The notes under the pieces: generated by a model | What the model saw: the letters and a program-made list of their open reading frames with translations, nothing else | Told to the model about the DNA's origin: nothing | Database searches by the model: none | Assembly (NCBI RefSeq): GCF_035222375.1 | Contig: NC_085889.1 | Coordinates: forward strand, 744,001 to 808,000 | Direction: 5' to 3' | Origin: Podospora pseudocomata | Lineage: Eukaryota > Ascomycota > Sordariomycetes > Sordariales > Podosporaceae | Length of the DNA: 64,000 nt | In this document: positions 33,931 to 45,623 of the stretch, piece by piece | How the letters are laid out: each line of letters opens with the position of its first letter | How positions within the stretch are numbered: position 1 is the stretch's first letter | Made by a program: the position numbers and the translations under genes

Positions 33931-34137
33931 ATGACTATGGCCCGGCAGATTGGTACTTGTGAGTCCTGCCGAAAGAAGAAGAGCCGTTGTGACATATCGG
34001 AAGAGTTATATTATGGTGAGGACGATACCTGCTTTGTTGCCACTAAGGTAAGACCCAAAGCGCAAGGCGATTTATTCACGATGTCAATACCTACAGCTAA
34101 CCCGGATTTGGGACCAATTATTGGTGCTGCGCTTTAG
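33931..34137 (+). pseudogene. Truncated Zn(II)2Cys6 DNA-binding motif
   Basis: A 68-residue ORF starts with GTCESCRKKKSRCD, the first half of the fungal binuclear zinc cluster (Cys-x2-Cys-x6-Cys plus basic residues). The second set of three cysteines is absent: only one Cys follows, in unrelated sequence. No regulatory domain follows. It is best read as a relic of a transcription factor gene rather than a working regulator. An unspliced gene with a hidden exon cannot be excluded. Confidence 0.45.
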
Positions 34138-34993
34138 TTCTGGTCGGCCGCACGAATGATTGAGAGATTATGGCTTAGATACGATACAGACAAGCCAGAT
34201 ATTATCCCTAGTATAACCTTAATGAAAGAAAAATATTGGTCCCTGCCGCCGTGACCTCCTATGTAGATAAAATCCCTACTACCCCGGCGATGGATACTTA
34301 CTTTAACGCTATTGTTATTAGACAGAGATATCCTGCCTCCCTTGAGCAGGGCAATTTTTAAGCGTTTCAAAGCCCTGTCTTTACCAAAGGAAAAGGGAAA
34401 TTAGTTTGGTATATATCTTGTGTCATTTTCACTGTTTTGCATATTATGGAGCAAGTCCTTGGGCGCATCATCATGGATTTCTCTCGCAGATTCGGTATCA
34501 ATCTAAGTGCCATCTCTCCAACTTTGACAGATTCCAGGTTGCCGATGTCCATCTGCAGCCCGGGCCAAGATCAAACCACGAGAGCCCCGTCAGTTATGCT
34601 CACTTTTAAGCATGCTGGATCATTCTCTTGTACTTTCAATCTGCGGGAGGTGCAGGTCCACTATCAGTGGACCATCTTGAAGGGGGGTTGTTCTATGAAC
34701 AATAGTTGAGATGAATGGCATGGCCAGTTTGTCTAAGGATACGGGACCTCGTTGGTTTGTAAGTAGGTATGGAACTTGCGTACGTAAGAAATTTAGGGAT
34801 CCATAATCCTGCTTTGTGTAGAGGGTTACCTACACTTTGACAATCAACTGGTTTTCGGGACAATATACAAGAAGTCACAAGTAATTAAAAGAACGGAACA
34901 ATATAATGTTAGTAGTAGTAGTATTAGTGTAATTTGACAAAAGAAAAAAAATGATCTACAACAATTGTACTTACCTATGTGCGACAAGCAAGC
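34138..34993. other. AT-rich intergenic region
   Basis: About 850 AT-rich bases with short fragments that read like protein (for example a plus-strand stretch near 34,150-34,240) but are broken by stops. It may be old transposon or gene debris; no family is recognised. A short AGT microsatellite lies near 34,905. Confidence 0.4.
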
Positions 34994-35500
34994 TCAGTTT
35001 TCCTCGCCCAGCAAATCATCCCAAAGATCAGAAAGAAAGCCCGAGGGGTCTGAAGCCTCGGAAGGTCTAATCTCCACCCGATTCTCTCTCTCCTGACCAG
35101 CAGTATTAGCAGTTGGAAGAAGAGGAGTTTGGGAAGTAATCGCATTCCTTCTCAAGTTCCGAGGGTGCCCATGGGTGGCACATTGGTTGCAGAGAGCCCT
35201 CTGCTGGGATATTCTCACGTAAGAAGCGCCAGCAGCGATCGTCCCTGGACATTGCCGGGGATCAGTGATGTTGTCATCGCCAGTGAAAGTGGGGCAATGT
35301 TCCCATAATTGTCTGATGGGCTCCCACCGATTGCAGCGTTGGACGTCGCCGATCCGGCGGAGGTAGAAGCCAGTCGGCTCCGGGGAGGTAGGGAGGGTAG
35401 GCCGGGAGGTTGTAGAGCGGATGTAGTTGCTATGCGAGCAAATGGCTCCGTCCCGAAGGGGGCAGCGGCAGTAGAAGTTGATGATGGTGTAGGTGCACAT
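34994..35500 (-). CDS. Small cysteine-containing hypothetical protein
   Basis: A single-exon frame of 168 residues. It begins MCTYTIINFYCRCPLRDG, with cysteines at regular spacing (CTYTIINFYCRC, AICSH), more in the middle (VQRCNRW, EHCPTF, RQCPGT) and a CNQC pair. The C-terminus is acidic (SDLWDDLLGEEN). The Cys/His pattern could bind a metal or form disulfides, but there is no signal peptide, so it is probably cytosolic. The start resembles small fungal proteins of unknown function. No partner gene is evident. Confidence 0.6.
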   Translation of the reverse strand: MCTYTIINFYCRCPLRDGAICSHSNYIRSTTSRPTLPTSPEPTGFYLRRIGDVQRCNRWEPIRQLWEHCPTFTGDDNITDPRQCPGTIAAGASYVRISQQRALCNQCATHGHPRNLRRNAITSQTPLLPTANTAGQERENRVEIRPSEASDPSGFLSDLWDDLLGEEN

Positions 35501-36065
35501 CTTGACTGGCCTTTTGGGTTAGTTTTGGATGGGCGTATTTCCCAAGGATAGTATTTAACTTTTTTTGGGGTGTTGATTTGATGTGTATGTAATGAGTGAT
35601 CAGTAATAAGGGATGAGAGATGAGAGATGAGAAGCTGGGTTTGATTTTCGAAGCATGTTGTCGCTGTTAAATAGACCTGATTTAGGCTACAGTCTTCGTG
35701 GGATAATTGAATTGTGCAGCGTAGTATATCTGTGTGTTATGAATCATCTTACTGAAGACTGATTTAAAGCAATTATTCCAACTTTGGTCGGTTGTTGTCG
35801 ACTCGAACCATGAAATATGCAAATCTCATGAATAAAGACAATGCCTTTGTCACAACCCACTTGTTCCGTCGCCTTCTCACTTCGGAGAGCTCCCTTCACC
35901 ATGAACGAGCGATGGCGGGGTGCCGGAGCACTCCACAACAGACAATCCCTGAAGACACCCCTAACTGAATGTAAACCGAGATCAACTCAACCGCCCCGCC
36001 CTTAGAGTGTGGACTTTCTGCCCAAAGAAGCACCCCTCCATATACTTGGATCCGTTGCTAGAACC
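35501..36065. other. Divergent intergenic region
   Basis: About 565 bases between two divergent small genes, presumably holding both promoters. A GATGAGAGATGAGAGATGAG repeat occurs near 35,612. Nothing else is recognised. Confidence 0.5.
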
Positions 36066-36500
36066 ATGATGTCATTGCTCACACATCATTCCAGCGCGGC
36101 ATTTTGTGATGGCTGGTGTCAGAAAATGTATCACCACATCCCTCGCGCCATTTCCTTCCAGTTCACCGACCAAATCGGCGGTGCTCCGCTGGAGTACTCT
36201 CTCAAGCTTGACGCCCATGACGTCGGCACGATTCTCATCAACTCCAACGAGGATCCCCTTGAGTGGCACATGGTGGGGAGTCTCCCAGCCGATGGCCCCG
36301 CTGTGACCACCGCTGTGTTCTTGCGCGATGAGAAAACCGGTGTGTATCTCTTTGTCGGCTCCATCTACTTCAAGTGGAACAAGGATACCAAGGAGGTCGA
36401 TATTGTTGAATCGGAACACTTCCCTCCGCAGTTAAAGCACAAGCGTAAAGGACCAAGTGCGTTTGAGATCACCCTGGTCGACAACAAGCCTTCTCAGTGA
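36066..36500 (+). CDS. Hypothetical protein, 144 residues
   Basis: An open frame from the ATG at 36066 (a second ATG follows at 36069) to the stop at 36500. It has protein-like text (FQFTDQIGGAPLEYSLKLDA, FLRDEKTGVYLFVGSIYFKW) and a mixed beta-strand pattern. No signal peptide or catalytic motif is seen and no family is recognised. An upstream spliced exon is possible because the frame stays open before the ATG. Confidence 0.55.
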   Translation: MMSLLTHHSSAAFCDGWCQKMYHHIPRAISFQFTDQIGGAPLEYSLKLDAHDVGTILINSNEDPLEWHMVGSLPADGPAVTTAVFLRDEKTGVYLFVGSIYFKWNKDTKEVDIVESEHFPPQLKHKRKGPSAFEITLVDNKPSQ

Positions 36501-36646
36501 TTGAAGCCAGTCAGTAGTCAGTGTCCTGATTCGAGATTGGTTATGGTGATGGAATGGAAGAGGGAGACTGGGAATGTACTTACCTCAGTCACTCGCTGGA
36601 CACATTAATAGCATAGTTAGCTCACGCCTACTCCAAACGATCATTC

Positions 36647-38075
36647 TTAATTCTCCTCATCAACCGGCAAATGTGTCCTCTCATCCTCCACAACCTCATA
36701 CTCATCCCTCCCAAAAGTCTCATTCAACCTCACTCTCCCCACCACCTTCCCACTCTCCAGCCTAACCCACGTATCCATTTCCCGCAATCTCAACCCCTCA
36801 ATCGAAACCCACACCTGCCTCGATCCCCTAATCCAACTCCCATACCCCCCATAACCCGTATGCTGCCCAAAACACAAATAAACCCTCCTGCCCCCCTTTT
36901 CATAATCCGAACACCATGTATCCCCATGATCATGCCCCACAAACAACCCCAACAACCCCTCCTCCATCACCGCCTCCATAAACCCCCCATCCTGCCCCCC
37001 ATACTCGCAACCCTCCATCCCATCTTTACACCACCCCTCCCCTTGTCGGTTAACCGGCTGATCCCCATTAATTCCAGGCTGCTTCTTCCCGTCTATCCCC
37101 CTTTTCTGAACCTCCCAAAAAGCCCCAATAGGGATATGCACAAACCCCAACCCCGGCAAACTCCTCCCCCCATTCTCTCTCTTCAGCCTCCCGCTCATCT
37201 CCCTAAACCACCTCACCACTTCCTTGCTAACCCAATTTTCCCTCCCCTTCCTCCTATTCCCACCTCCCTCCTCCTGGGAAACAAAACCACCTCTGCTATC
37301 AAAAAACCACAACACCATCTCCACCCTCGCATCCAGCCCTTGCACCTCCAAATAATAATTCGTCACCCCCACCCCCTCCTCTCTGCCCCTTACCATCCTC
37401 GCCGTTCTACTACCTTTGTACCTCTTCTCCCGCTCAAACATCGCCGTGGGCGATAGCCTGCAGTCCGAGTCGTGATTCCCGTACGTACTCCCCCACGTAA
37501 TATCTCTACTTGCCAACGTCTCGGCGATTTTGTCGATATACTGGGTGTCGTTGTCGAGATAAACATTCTCCCCCGTGATGATATCTCCATTCAGCACCAC
37601 AAAATCCGTCTCTGGTTCTCTGTCCAAAACAGAGTTTATCACGCCGAGGGAGGCGAGGTCTTGTTTGGGACCCCAGGGTTCCCAGGCGTCTTGTCAGCGA
37701 TTTACATTGTTAGATTGGTACAAAATAACCTCACAGAGCGGGTGATTCTTGTGTTGATGCAGCTGAGCTAAGTTGAGGGGGTGACTTACTCTCGCCAAAA
37801 TGCAAATCTGAAAAGATGCTCAGTTGGAAGCTGCCGTCTTTTTTGAACTTAAGCGGCGACAGGAGGGGACTGAGTTGCGGTCGATGGCGATGATTGATGA
37901 AGCCGCCAAGCTGTTCGCAAAATGGGCTTGTTACACGAAGGAGCTGTGAATAAAGACCGAGTAGACAAAACGTCGACACGACCAACAAAACTCGGCAATA
38001 CGATGCCCGTCTGACCCTTGTAAACCTCGTGTAACCACCACCAGCAGCTTTCGTCCTTTCAGCGTCTCGCGGCAT
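36647..38075 (-). CDS. Membrane-anchored calcineurin-like metallophosphatase
   Basis: Exons are complement 37790-38075 and 36647-37689, with a 100-base intron (37690-37789) joining DLHFGE to NAWEPWG; the product is 442 residues. An N-terminal signal anchor (CRVLLVVSTFCLLGLYSQLL) is followed by the metallophosphoesterase blocks SDLHFGE (Asp 90/His 92), LNGDIITGE (Asp 131), YGNHDSD (166-169) and VGHDHGD. This layout matches the fungal Dcr2/Sia1-like phosphatase group. It should sit in a membrane with its domain in the secretory lumen or outside; the substrate is unknown. The coding strand is very purine-rich: the plus strand between about 36,660 and 37,440 is almost free of G. Confidence 0.9.
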
Positions 38076-38346
38076 AATGCTACAGTTGTGTTGTTGAAAG
38101 CAGAGAGAGTGACGTTGAGGCGGATTACCCCACCATCAAAACCCCTCCCTGAACACAACACAACTACCAACCTTCGGACCTTCTCTCAAAATATCACAAC
38201 TCTAACATGTACATCCAAGCCCCCTCTCTAGCAAAACTTTCGCCCCATCCCACTCAGCTGGCAAAAAAAAAAAAAGAAGATACCCACAGAGGCATGACAT
38301 CACAGCTACAAGCTGTGCAGAGCAAAAGAGAAGGAACAGGCGCAAT

Positions 38347-38432
38347 TGCGCGATCCGGGATTCGAACCCGGGTCCCTCGCTAGACCAAGATATGATGGGA
38401 AGCGAGGATTCTAACCACTAAACTAACCGCGC
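38347..38432 (-). tRNA. tRNA-Gly(CCC) with a 14-base intron
   Basis: On the minus strand GCGCGGT pairs with ATCGCGC (discriminator A), the D arm is GTTT-AGTGGTTA-GAAT, the anticodon stem CTCGC pairs with GCGAG, and the T arm is CCGGG-TTCGAAT-CCCGG. The loop TTCCCA plus 14 extra bases before A38 gives anticodon CCC and an intron at the canonical place. Confidence 0.88.
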
Positions 38433-38978
38433 CTTTTTCCTTTGTTTGTTGTTGAAAGAGCTGTCTGTTTCACAGCTTATGACAGTGGAAGCGGGGTAAG
38501 CCGAGCTGTGTGTTGGCAAGCACTCCACAATCTAACCCCCCCTCCTCCACTTTGACTTCCATTGCATTCCAGGAGACGAGACACTGGTCTCTGGATCAAA
38601 CACACCTTGAGTGTAAGGAGTAGCCAGAAAGAAGTACAGCATATCGATCAATAGGATTATCCCAGCTACCTCGACCCAGCTAACCCATCATTTGATAACC
38701 TCCCACACAAGCAATGGTCCCACCAAGCCATGTTTTTCCCATCCACCAGGTCCCCCAGATATCAGAACACACCATAACAGCCTCCTGTAAAACATGCGGT
38801 ATAGGTAAATGAGCAACAGTAAAGTGTACAGAAAGTAAAAACACCTATAAAAACGGTACAGGGCGGGGAATGGGTATGCTTCATCGCCCAACGCCGTGAA
38901 AATGCAAATCATAACATCGAAAACCTGTTAAAAGAAAGACAGCCGTACAGGTCCATGCGTGGGGAGATCGTTTGAGCT
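38433..38978. other. Intergenic region and 3' untranslated region of the Stu2-like gene
   Basis: About 545 bases with no supportable ORF; the part next to 38,979 should be the 3' leader of the microtubule gene. Confidence 0.5.
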
Positions 38979-41924
38979 CTACTGAGGTCTGCTCGCTGCC
39001 TTTGCCTATTGCTCTCTGTTAGTGCCTGCCCTGCACACTTCTCGTCGAGGCCTCCGCAGCTGCACATACCTTCATAAGTTCAATCCTGGCCTTCAGCTGG
39101 CTCGTCACCTCGGCAGCTCTTCTCCAGCTCTCCATGCCAGACGTCGCGGGAGCACCAGAAGCATTGATTGGTGGATCGCCCAACCTGCTTCCTGCACGGC
39201 TCCCAGCCCTGCTCCCCGCCCGGTCACCATATCCGCCATAGGCACCGCTGCCACTAGCACTATCGTTATTGCGAATGTCTCTGTCGTCACCGCCGGAAAT
39301 GTCTCGCCTAAACCCTCTAGCTGGGCTGGCGCGGCCGCTGCTAGCGGTGCTGCCCGCGTACCGGGACTCTGGGGGAGCCATCTTTCGGGGGTGCGGCACA
39401 CCGTCGCCGTTCTCCTTCTCCTCGCTAAGGGTGCTGGCGAAGCTTTGACGGGCTCTACCCGCACTAGGAGGAAGAGCGTTGTCACGGTAGATCCCGCCAT
39501 CATCGTGCGTTGGGCTCAGAGCCCGGAATCCAAGACTAGGGGATACAGGGCTGTCTGCGCCCCCACCGTTGTTGAGGGCGGCTTCGGCCTTACTGAGCGC
39601 CCTCTTCAAACGGTCCAGCTCGCGTCGTAGCCGCTCATTTGTCTGTTCGGCAGCCTCGGCATCACTGCGAGCTCTCACCAGCTGTGTCTCCTTGGCCTTG
39701 ATGGAAAGTACATCTCTCGTGTGATCCTCGATCAACTGAGCATTTTGGTTCTTGAGCTCCTGAATTTCTGATGTCAGCTTGGACCGGTCGTGACGAGCGT
39801 CATCTAGCTGTTTGAGCAAGCGCTCATTGGCCATGCGCAATTCCTCTAGCTCGGCACGTTCCATGTGTGAGAAGGTAGAGGTCGGAGATGGGGATGCAGC
39901 GGGCGCGGGGGCTGATGGCGCAGCTGGTTTGGCGAGTGAGCGGCCAGCGAGACCACCGCGTCCCAAACCGATGCGCGGCTTTGGTGGAGGAGAAGCGGGA
40001 ATGGGCTCCTCCTCTTCGTATTCCGGCTCAAATGCAGGTGATGGCACGCGAGGGGCCGCCGGTCTACGCGGTGAAACAGCGCCGGCGGCAGGACCACCGA
40101 GAGTGCGCTTCTGTGGTGCCTTGAGACCCCCGAGCCCTGGCTTCCCGAGCTTGCTCCCCGCGGGACCGGGACGCGCAGCAGCTGGCGGCGCAGGTGGAGG
40201 TGAAGGCTCTGGCGGCGGTGCGGCGGCTGCCGGGGGTGCCTTTTTGAGACCTGGAGGGGCCTTCTTTGCGCCCAACGTCTTCTTGGGTGGTGGCCCCCGC
40301 GCAGCGGGAGCTGACGGCGGCGGCTTCGGCTTATCCTTGGCCTTGACTTCGGCCGTATCAAAGAACTCCTTGATCTTGGTCTTTCGGATATCATCAAGAC
40401 CTTCGAGATGGGGGTTCATGGCTCTTTCGCCAATGATCTTCATGATGGTTCCCAGAATCTCGGCACCGCCAGACCGAAGAACCTCGCTACCCTCGGAGAG
40501 CAGCTTCTTGGCGCATTCAACGATGCTGGCAATTTCCTGCTTGCTCGGCACCTCCCTGGTTGTTCGAAGACACCTGACAAGAAACTTCATGGTTCCCTCC
40601 TTGACCTGGGGGTTCTTGTGAACGAGGAATGTGGTGATATCTTCCAAGCACTCGGTCAAGTTGGTAGAAAGAAACACAGCGTCCAGCGCAGCACCAAGCG
40701 CATCAGCAACCGTAACCTTCTTTTCCTTCAATCTCTCCATGATAGGCTGCATGACGTTGGAACGATACTTGGCGAAGCCCTTGCGCAGACCCTTGGCGAG
40801 CATTTCGATACATTGCGCTGCCTGAGTGACGACCGCAATGTTGGCGTCCTTCATGCATTTGGCCAAGCAGCGGGTGATCTCACCAAAATCACCATCCTTG
40901 ATCCTTGGCACATTGACAATAGCATACAAGGCCTCGCAAGCTTCCTTTCTCTCCTTCCATTTGGACGAGGCCAGGTTGTCGTAGAAATCCTTGGGCACTT
41001 TGCTGATGACGTCTTGTGGCTCGGCCAGGTCAAAAGCGTCAACCTCACCAGCCTCTTCCTCCTCTTCCCCCTCCTCTCCATACTCGTCACCACCTCCTGC
41101 CGCAGGTGCCCGTTCCTTGGCCGCTTGCTGTGATCGCAACAATCGCTCCTGCTTCGCTGGACCTTCAGCCTTGATCTTCTCGAACTGCGCTTCGAGATCT
41201 GTCTGCTGTGTTGGTTTGAGGTCGCCCCAGAACATTGGCTTCATAGCCTCGCGCAGCCACCGGTAGAACTCGACCGCCAACCCCGTCGCCTCTGCTCTCA
41301 CATTCTTGTCGGCGTGGCCAAACACCTTGGGTAGAATCTTGAGAACGGGTTTGGGATCCGCTGTTTTGCAGCCATAGTTGTGAAAGATCTGGGTCAAAGC
41401 ATTAAGCGCCGCAGCAACAACCTTGGGTTGCTTGTTGGAAAGCACCGGCAGAATCTCTTCAATCACCGGGCCGGGAACATCAATCTCGATGAAGAGCAGC
41501 AACGCTTCGACTGCTGACGCCTTCGTGGCCGCTCTCGTGGAGGACAGGCCCTTCTCGCAAATTGGTGTGACAGCATGTTGTCTGGCTCGTACACCGCCTT
41601 CGCGGCCGCCAAATTTCAGAAATGCGCAGAGGGCAGCCAAGCCATCTTGTTGAGCAGCAACGTTGGAGTCTGCGACTGCTGTCTTCCACAAGCTCGGATC
41701 TTGGATGAATGGTCGGAATGCTGGGTCGTACTCGTCGGGGGTCTTTTCGAATGCCTGGGCAGCCTCCTCGTATGCCTGTTTTCGTACTTTCCAGACCTAT
41801 TCGCCAACTGATGTTTTAGTTTGCCTGTCTAGTAGGTAGTCAGCGAATAAGGAGACGCGCGCACCTTGTGGACCCAGCGATCTGTAAGGGGCAAAGAGCT
41901 AAAGTCTTCTTCTCCGTCAGCCAT
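38979..41924 (-). CDS. STU2: Stu2/XMAP215-family TOG-domain microtubule polymerase
   Basis: Exons are complement 41865-41924, 39070-41796 and 38979-39005, with introns of 68 and 64 bases; the product is 937 residues. The tiny first exon ends WVHK and splices to VWKVRKQAYEEA. The last splices ELMK to AKAASRPQ, replacing the read-through tail seen without splicing. Two TOG arrays (HEAT-like repeats) fill about residues 1-500. Next come a Lys/Pro/Ala-rich basic linker (KKTLGAKKAPPG) that should bind the microtubule lattice, and a coiled coil at about 664-763 (ELEELRMANERLLKQL) for dimerisation. Two TOGs plus a coiled coil is the fungal Stu2/Alp14 form. Its role is adding tubulin dimers at plus ends, spindle and kinetochore function. 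It is divergent from the PAC1 gene. Confidence 0.94.
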
Positions 41925-43513
41925 GGCGGGCTGTTCTTCTTCAATGGATGGTGATGTGGTGGTAGAGTCGGAATCAAGCAGGCAGGATTTCAGCAAGTGC
42001 TTCCGGGGACTGTGGGCAAGCTGGTCGGTGTGGTTCGTAAGTCTGTCGGTCGAGAGGCAAGTCTTGCGTTTTTCTGAGCCTAGAGTTGAAGTTCGCTTGA
42101 TTAGCTTCTGCAGCCAAGGCGGTTTCCAACGGCCCGTCATAGCAGCCAGTGTAGTGCGCCGTCTAAGGAGCAGAAGCGCATCTGGGAGATTGGCCTTGGT
42201 GAGGCTGGAGGAGGGAATGCGAAGGAAGCAACATACGTGCGAGGGGTGAAGCAACAAAGCAAAAGCCAGCAGCTGTTTTCTTTGCGACTTGTTGGGTTTG
42301 GTGTCGAGACCGAGCTGGCTGTTGCGCGTGATTGGCTTCCAGAAGGAGAGCGAGGGGAAGCTCTTGCTCGGCGGGGGGCGATTGTTGCGAGGATGTTCGC
42401 CGAAAAGGATCGTCTGCGCGGTGGTTGTTGACAATTGCAGTTGTTGTGACTTGCCGCCCAAGATTTCTCGCTCAAGGCTGGCTCGCGGTGAGAAAGCGTG
42501 TCTGGGGCGCCCTGACCCTGTGCTCTTGGCTCTACGGGACAGGTGTGGGTGTGGGGCCATTCGCTGTCACTGACAGTTGCCCTATGGATGCAGATAAACA
42601 CCACAATGAATAAGGAATGCTCTGATGGAGTTTGGATACAAGTAGGGAGTCTCTTGATCCCTTGATTATCCTATGTGCGCATATGCACCGCCTCTCCAGT
42701 TGTTGGTAATTTCCTCTTGTCTTTCTCTGGTGGCGGGGGATGCTGACTGGACCCTTCTTTCCACTGACAGACTTCGCTCTGGCAATTGTTGACATAGGGA
42801 ATTGCTGCAGAAACCAAACCACAGTGTGGCTGAGGTGATGTCACTGGCTGAGGCTTGACACGGCTGGCAGCCTCCTGTGGCAGCTGTCGTGGCCCGACCT
42901 CTCTATCTTGGCAGGCCCGGCAGCAAGCATGGGAATTGGATGGCCAGCGACAGCAAATGCCACCCACCACAGATTGCGAGCTTGCTTTCGAGTTTCAAGT
43001 GTTGTTCTGCCCCGCTGGATGCCCGCCATAGAGGGGCCATGAGATCCATTTCCCACGGCAACACTGCCTCCATCCAGAACTCCCATCTTCAGCCCTGAGT
43101 TGATATTTGTGTCTGGAAGCCCAACCACAAACCCTGGACACCTCGCCTTCCCCAGTACCCCAGGTCCACTTTTCACGACCCCTCCAACCATCCACCCTAT
43201 CCATCCGCGCGTGCATCTGAGGATTGGGATTGAAACAGACATTCGACGAAACCTTCTCGAACAAAGCGCCACCCCTTTCCCGACGCTGTTGTTTGTCACC
43301 AACAATCTTCCGCCATCCTTCCATGCCCACCCGGAATCCACCTCAAAGAATACCTCACCTCTTGACACCGATTTCAACCCAACGGCCGCCGCCGAGACGA
43401 GAAGGTTCCCGATCGCTGATTTCAGGCCGATAAATTTCCCCGCAATTTCCTGTCTCCCGCTCTAGCAGAACGGCACGGCCCGGGGGCTCCAGGTTGCCCT
43501 CCGAGTCTCCGCG
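41925..43513. other. Bidirectional promoter region between STU2 and PAC1
   Basis: About 1.6 kb separating two divergent microtubule-regulator genes. It is rich in TTGTTG and pyrimidine tracts with several unsupported ORFs. Untranslated leaders and possible leader introns probably lie here, but none can be placed. Confidence 0.5.
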
Positions 43514-45055
43514 ATGAATACAAACATCCTGACCACCCGTCAGGCTGAGGAGCTGTAGGTTTCCTGTCGTGTGATCACGTCCACAGCGGGCGGGGTTGGG
43601 TCTTGACGAAGCCGAGGCAGGCAGGGACTGACAGCGATGCAGACACAAAGCCATCATCGCCTACCTTACTGCCAACAACCTTTCGAATACCGCGTCGGCT
43701 CTGCGATCAGAGCTCAACCTTGGGGAGGATGTGTTTGATCCAGCAACCGCAAAGAAGTATGAGGGGCTGCTAGAGAAGAAATGGACGAGTGTCGTGCGGT
43801 TACAAAAGAAGGTCAGTCGCGTGGTCGGTTTCTGTGTTTGTCGGCCTGTCCATCTGACATTCTTTCCCAGATCATGGATCTCGAGTCCCGGAATAGCACT
43901 TTGCAATCAGAGCTCGAAAACAGCACCCCCACGTCCCGACAAAATAAAGATCCAGTAGCCTGGCTGCCCAAATCTCCAGCCCGCCACACGCTGCAATCCC
44001 ACCGAAATCCAATCACATGCGTCGCCTTCCACCCAGTATTCTCATCACTGGCTTCCGGCTCGGAGGACCAAACCATCAAGATTTGGGACTGGGAGCTGGG
44101 CGAGCTCGAAAGGACGATCAAAGGCCATACCAAAGCTGTGCTCGATGTCGATTTCGGCGGACCTAGGGGAAACACCTTGCTTGCTTCGTGCAGCTCAGAC
44201 TTGACCATCAAGCTCTGGGACCCATCAGACGACTACAAGAATATCCGAACGCTCCCTGGTCACGACCACAGCGTCAGCGCAGTTCGATTCATCCCGTCAG
44301 GGGTAGCAGGTGGTACCGGCAACCTCCTTGTCAGCGCGAGTCGAGACAAGACGTTGAGGATATGGGATGTGAGCACAGGCTATTGCGTAAAGACTCTTCG
44401 AGGACACGCCGAATGGGTCCGTGATGTCTGCCCATCCATTGACGGGAGGTTCATCTTGTCGACGAGTGACGATTATACCGGCCGGTTGTGGGACGTCTCG
44501 ATACCGAACCCGGAGCCGAAGACCACACTGATCGGACACGAGCATGTTGTGTTATGTTGCGCCATTGCTCCTGCGGCTGCTTATCCACATCTTGCCGCCA
44601 TGGCAGGGATCAAGAAGCCACCAGCAACGAGTGCCGTAGAGTTTATGGCGACCGGCTCAAGAGACAAAACGATTCGGCTGTGGGATGCGAGAGGGACGTG
44701 TATCAAGATATTGGTGGGCCACGACAACTGGGTGCGGGGCCTTGTCTTCCACCCTGGTGGAAAGTACTTGTTGTCAGTGGCTGATGATTATACGTTGCGG
44801 TGCTGGGATCTGACCCAGGAGGGTAGATGTGTGAAGACGATAGGGGACGCACACGGGCATTTCGTGCAGTGTATCCGGTGGGCGCCTTCGATCATCAAGG
44901 ATATCCCGGCAGTCAATGGTGAGGGTGCCAATGGTGAATCGAACGGGACACCAAGGAAAGCAGCGGGGGCTGCCGGTGCGGGTGGTGAGGCGCAGATTCG
45001 GTGTGTCATTGCAACGGGGAGTGTTGATTTGAACGTGAGGATTTTTGCCAACTGA
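43514..45055 (+). CDS. PAC1: LIS1/PAC1 (NudF) nuclear-distribution protein
   Basis: Exons are 43514-43554, 43643-43811 and 43871-45055, with introns of 88 and 59 bases; the product is 464 residues. Splicing gives the N-terminus [20 protein letters not shown], the LisH dimerisation motif. A short coiled coil ([18 protein letters not shown]) follows, then seven WD40 repeats (for example [47 protein letters not shown]). PAC1/NudF binds dynein and NudE to control nuclear migration and dynein targeting to microtubule plus ends. The length and exon layout fit the family, and all repeats look intact. Confidence 0.95.
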
Positions 45056-45623
45056 ACCTACAGGAGGGGTACTTAAACATCAGCCACATTGCACACAAAA
45101 GCCAGCTCGGTATTTAATAAGAGAAAAGCCAAGGAAGAGGAGTTGGGGAAGCGATTTATAGCTTATCATGCAAATCATGCAAGCCGCCAGCGTCTGTCAA
45201 TGGCAGGAGGGGCAAGTCGAGAATCGAGGTCTGAGAGACAAAAGGGAATCCTGTCAGTCGCTACAAACGGTAATTGGCTGCATATAATCAACATGTCCGA
45301 AAAACTTCTTGGTCGGTACGGGGGATCTTCAAGATGAGACGGTGTGCCTGTAAGAGGAAAAAGTTGCAACAATCAATGTTCACTTTGCGGAGGTGTGTGG
45401 TACAACTTTTGATGACTGATGAGCCAAAGAATTGGGCGTGAGAGGGGGGGGATAATCTCGAACGTCGTGGGCCTTTTCTCGCTGGGAACAAGATGTTGTT
45501 GAACAGAAGTTAGATAGATACCCCCCAAAGTTGAACGATTTATGACTTGTGTATTGTCGAGCTATCTGGTATGTTTGTGGTGAGTAGGCACAACGCCTTG
45601 CAGAATCAAAATGGGGGCTTTAC
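45056..45623. other. Convergent intergenic region
   Basis: About 570 bases between the 3' ends of PAC1 and a hypothetical gene. No gene or repeat is seen. Confidence 0.5.

Noticed and set aside
36671-37456. 261-residue + strand ORF
   Set aside because: Antisense to the metallophosphatase; explained by the lack of G (few TAG/TGA) on that strand.
39812-40621. 269-residue + strand ORF
   Set aside because: Antisense of the Ala/Pro-rich linker of the Stu2-like gene; Gly/Ala-rich without motif.
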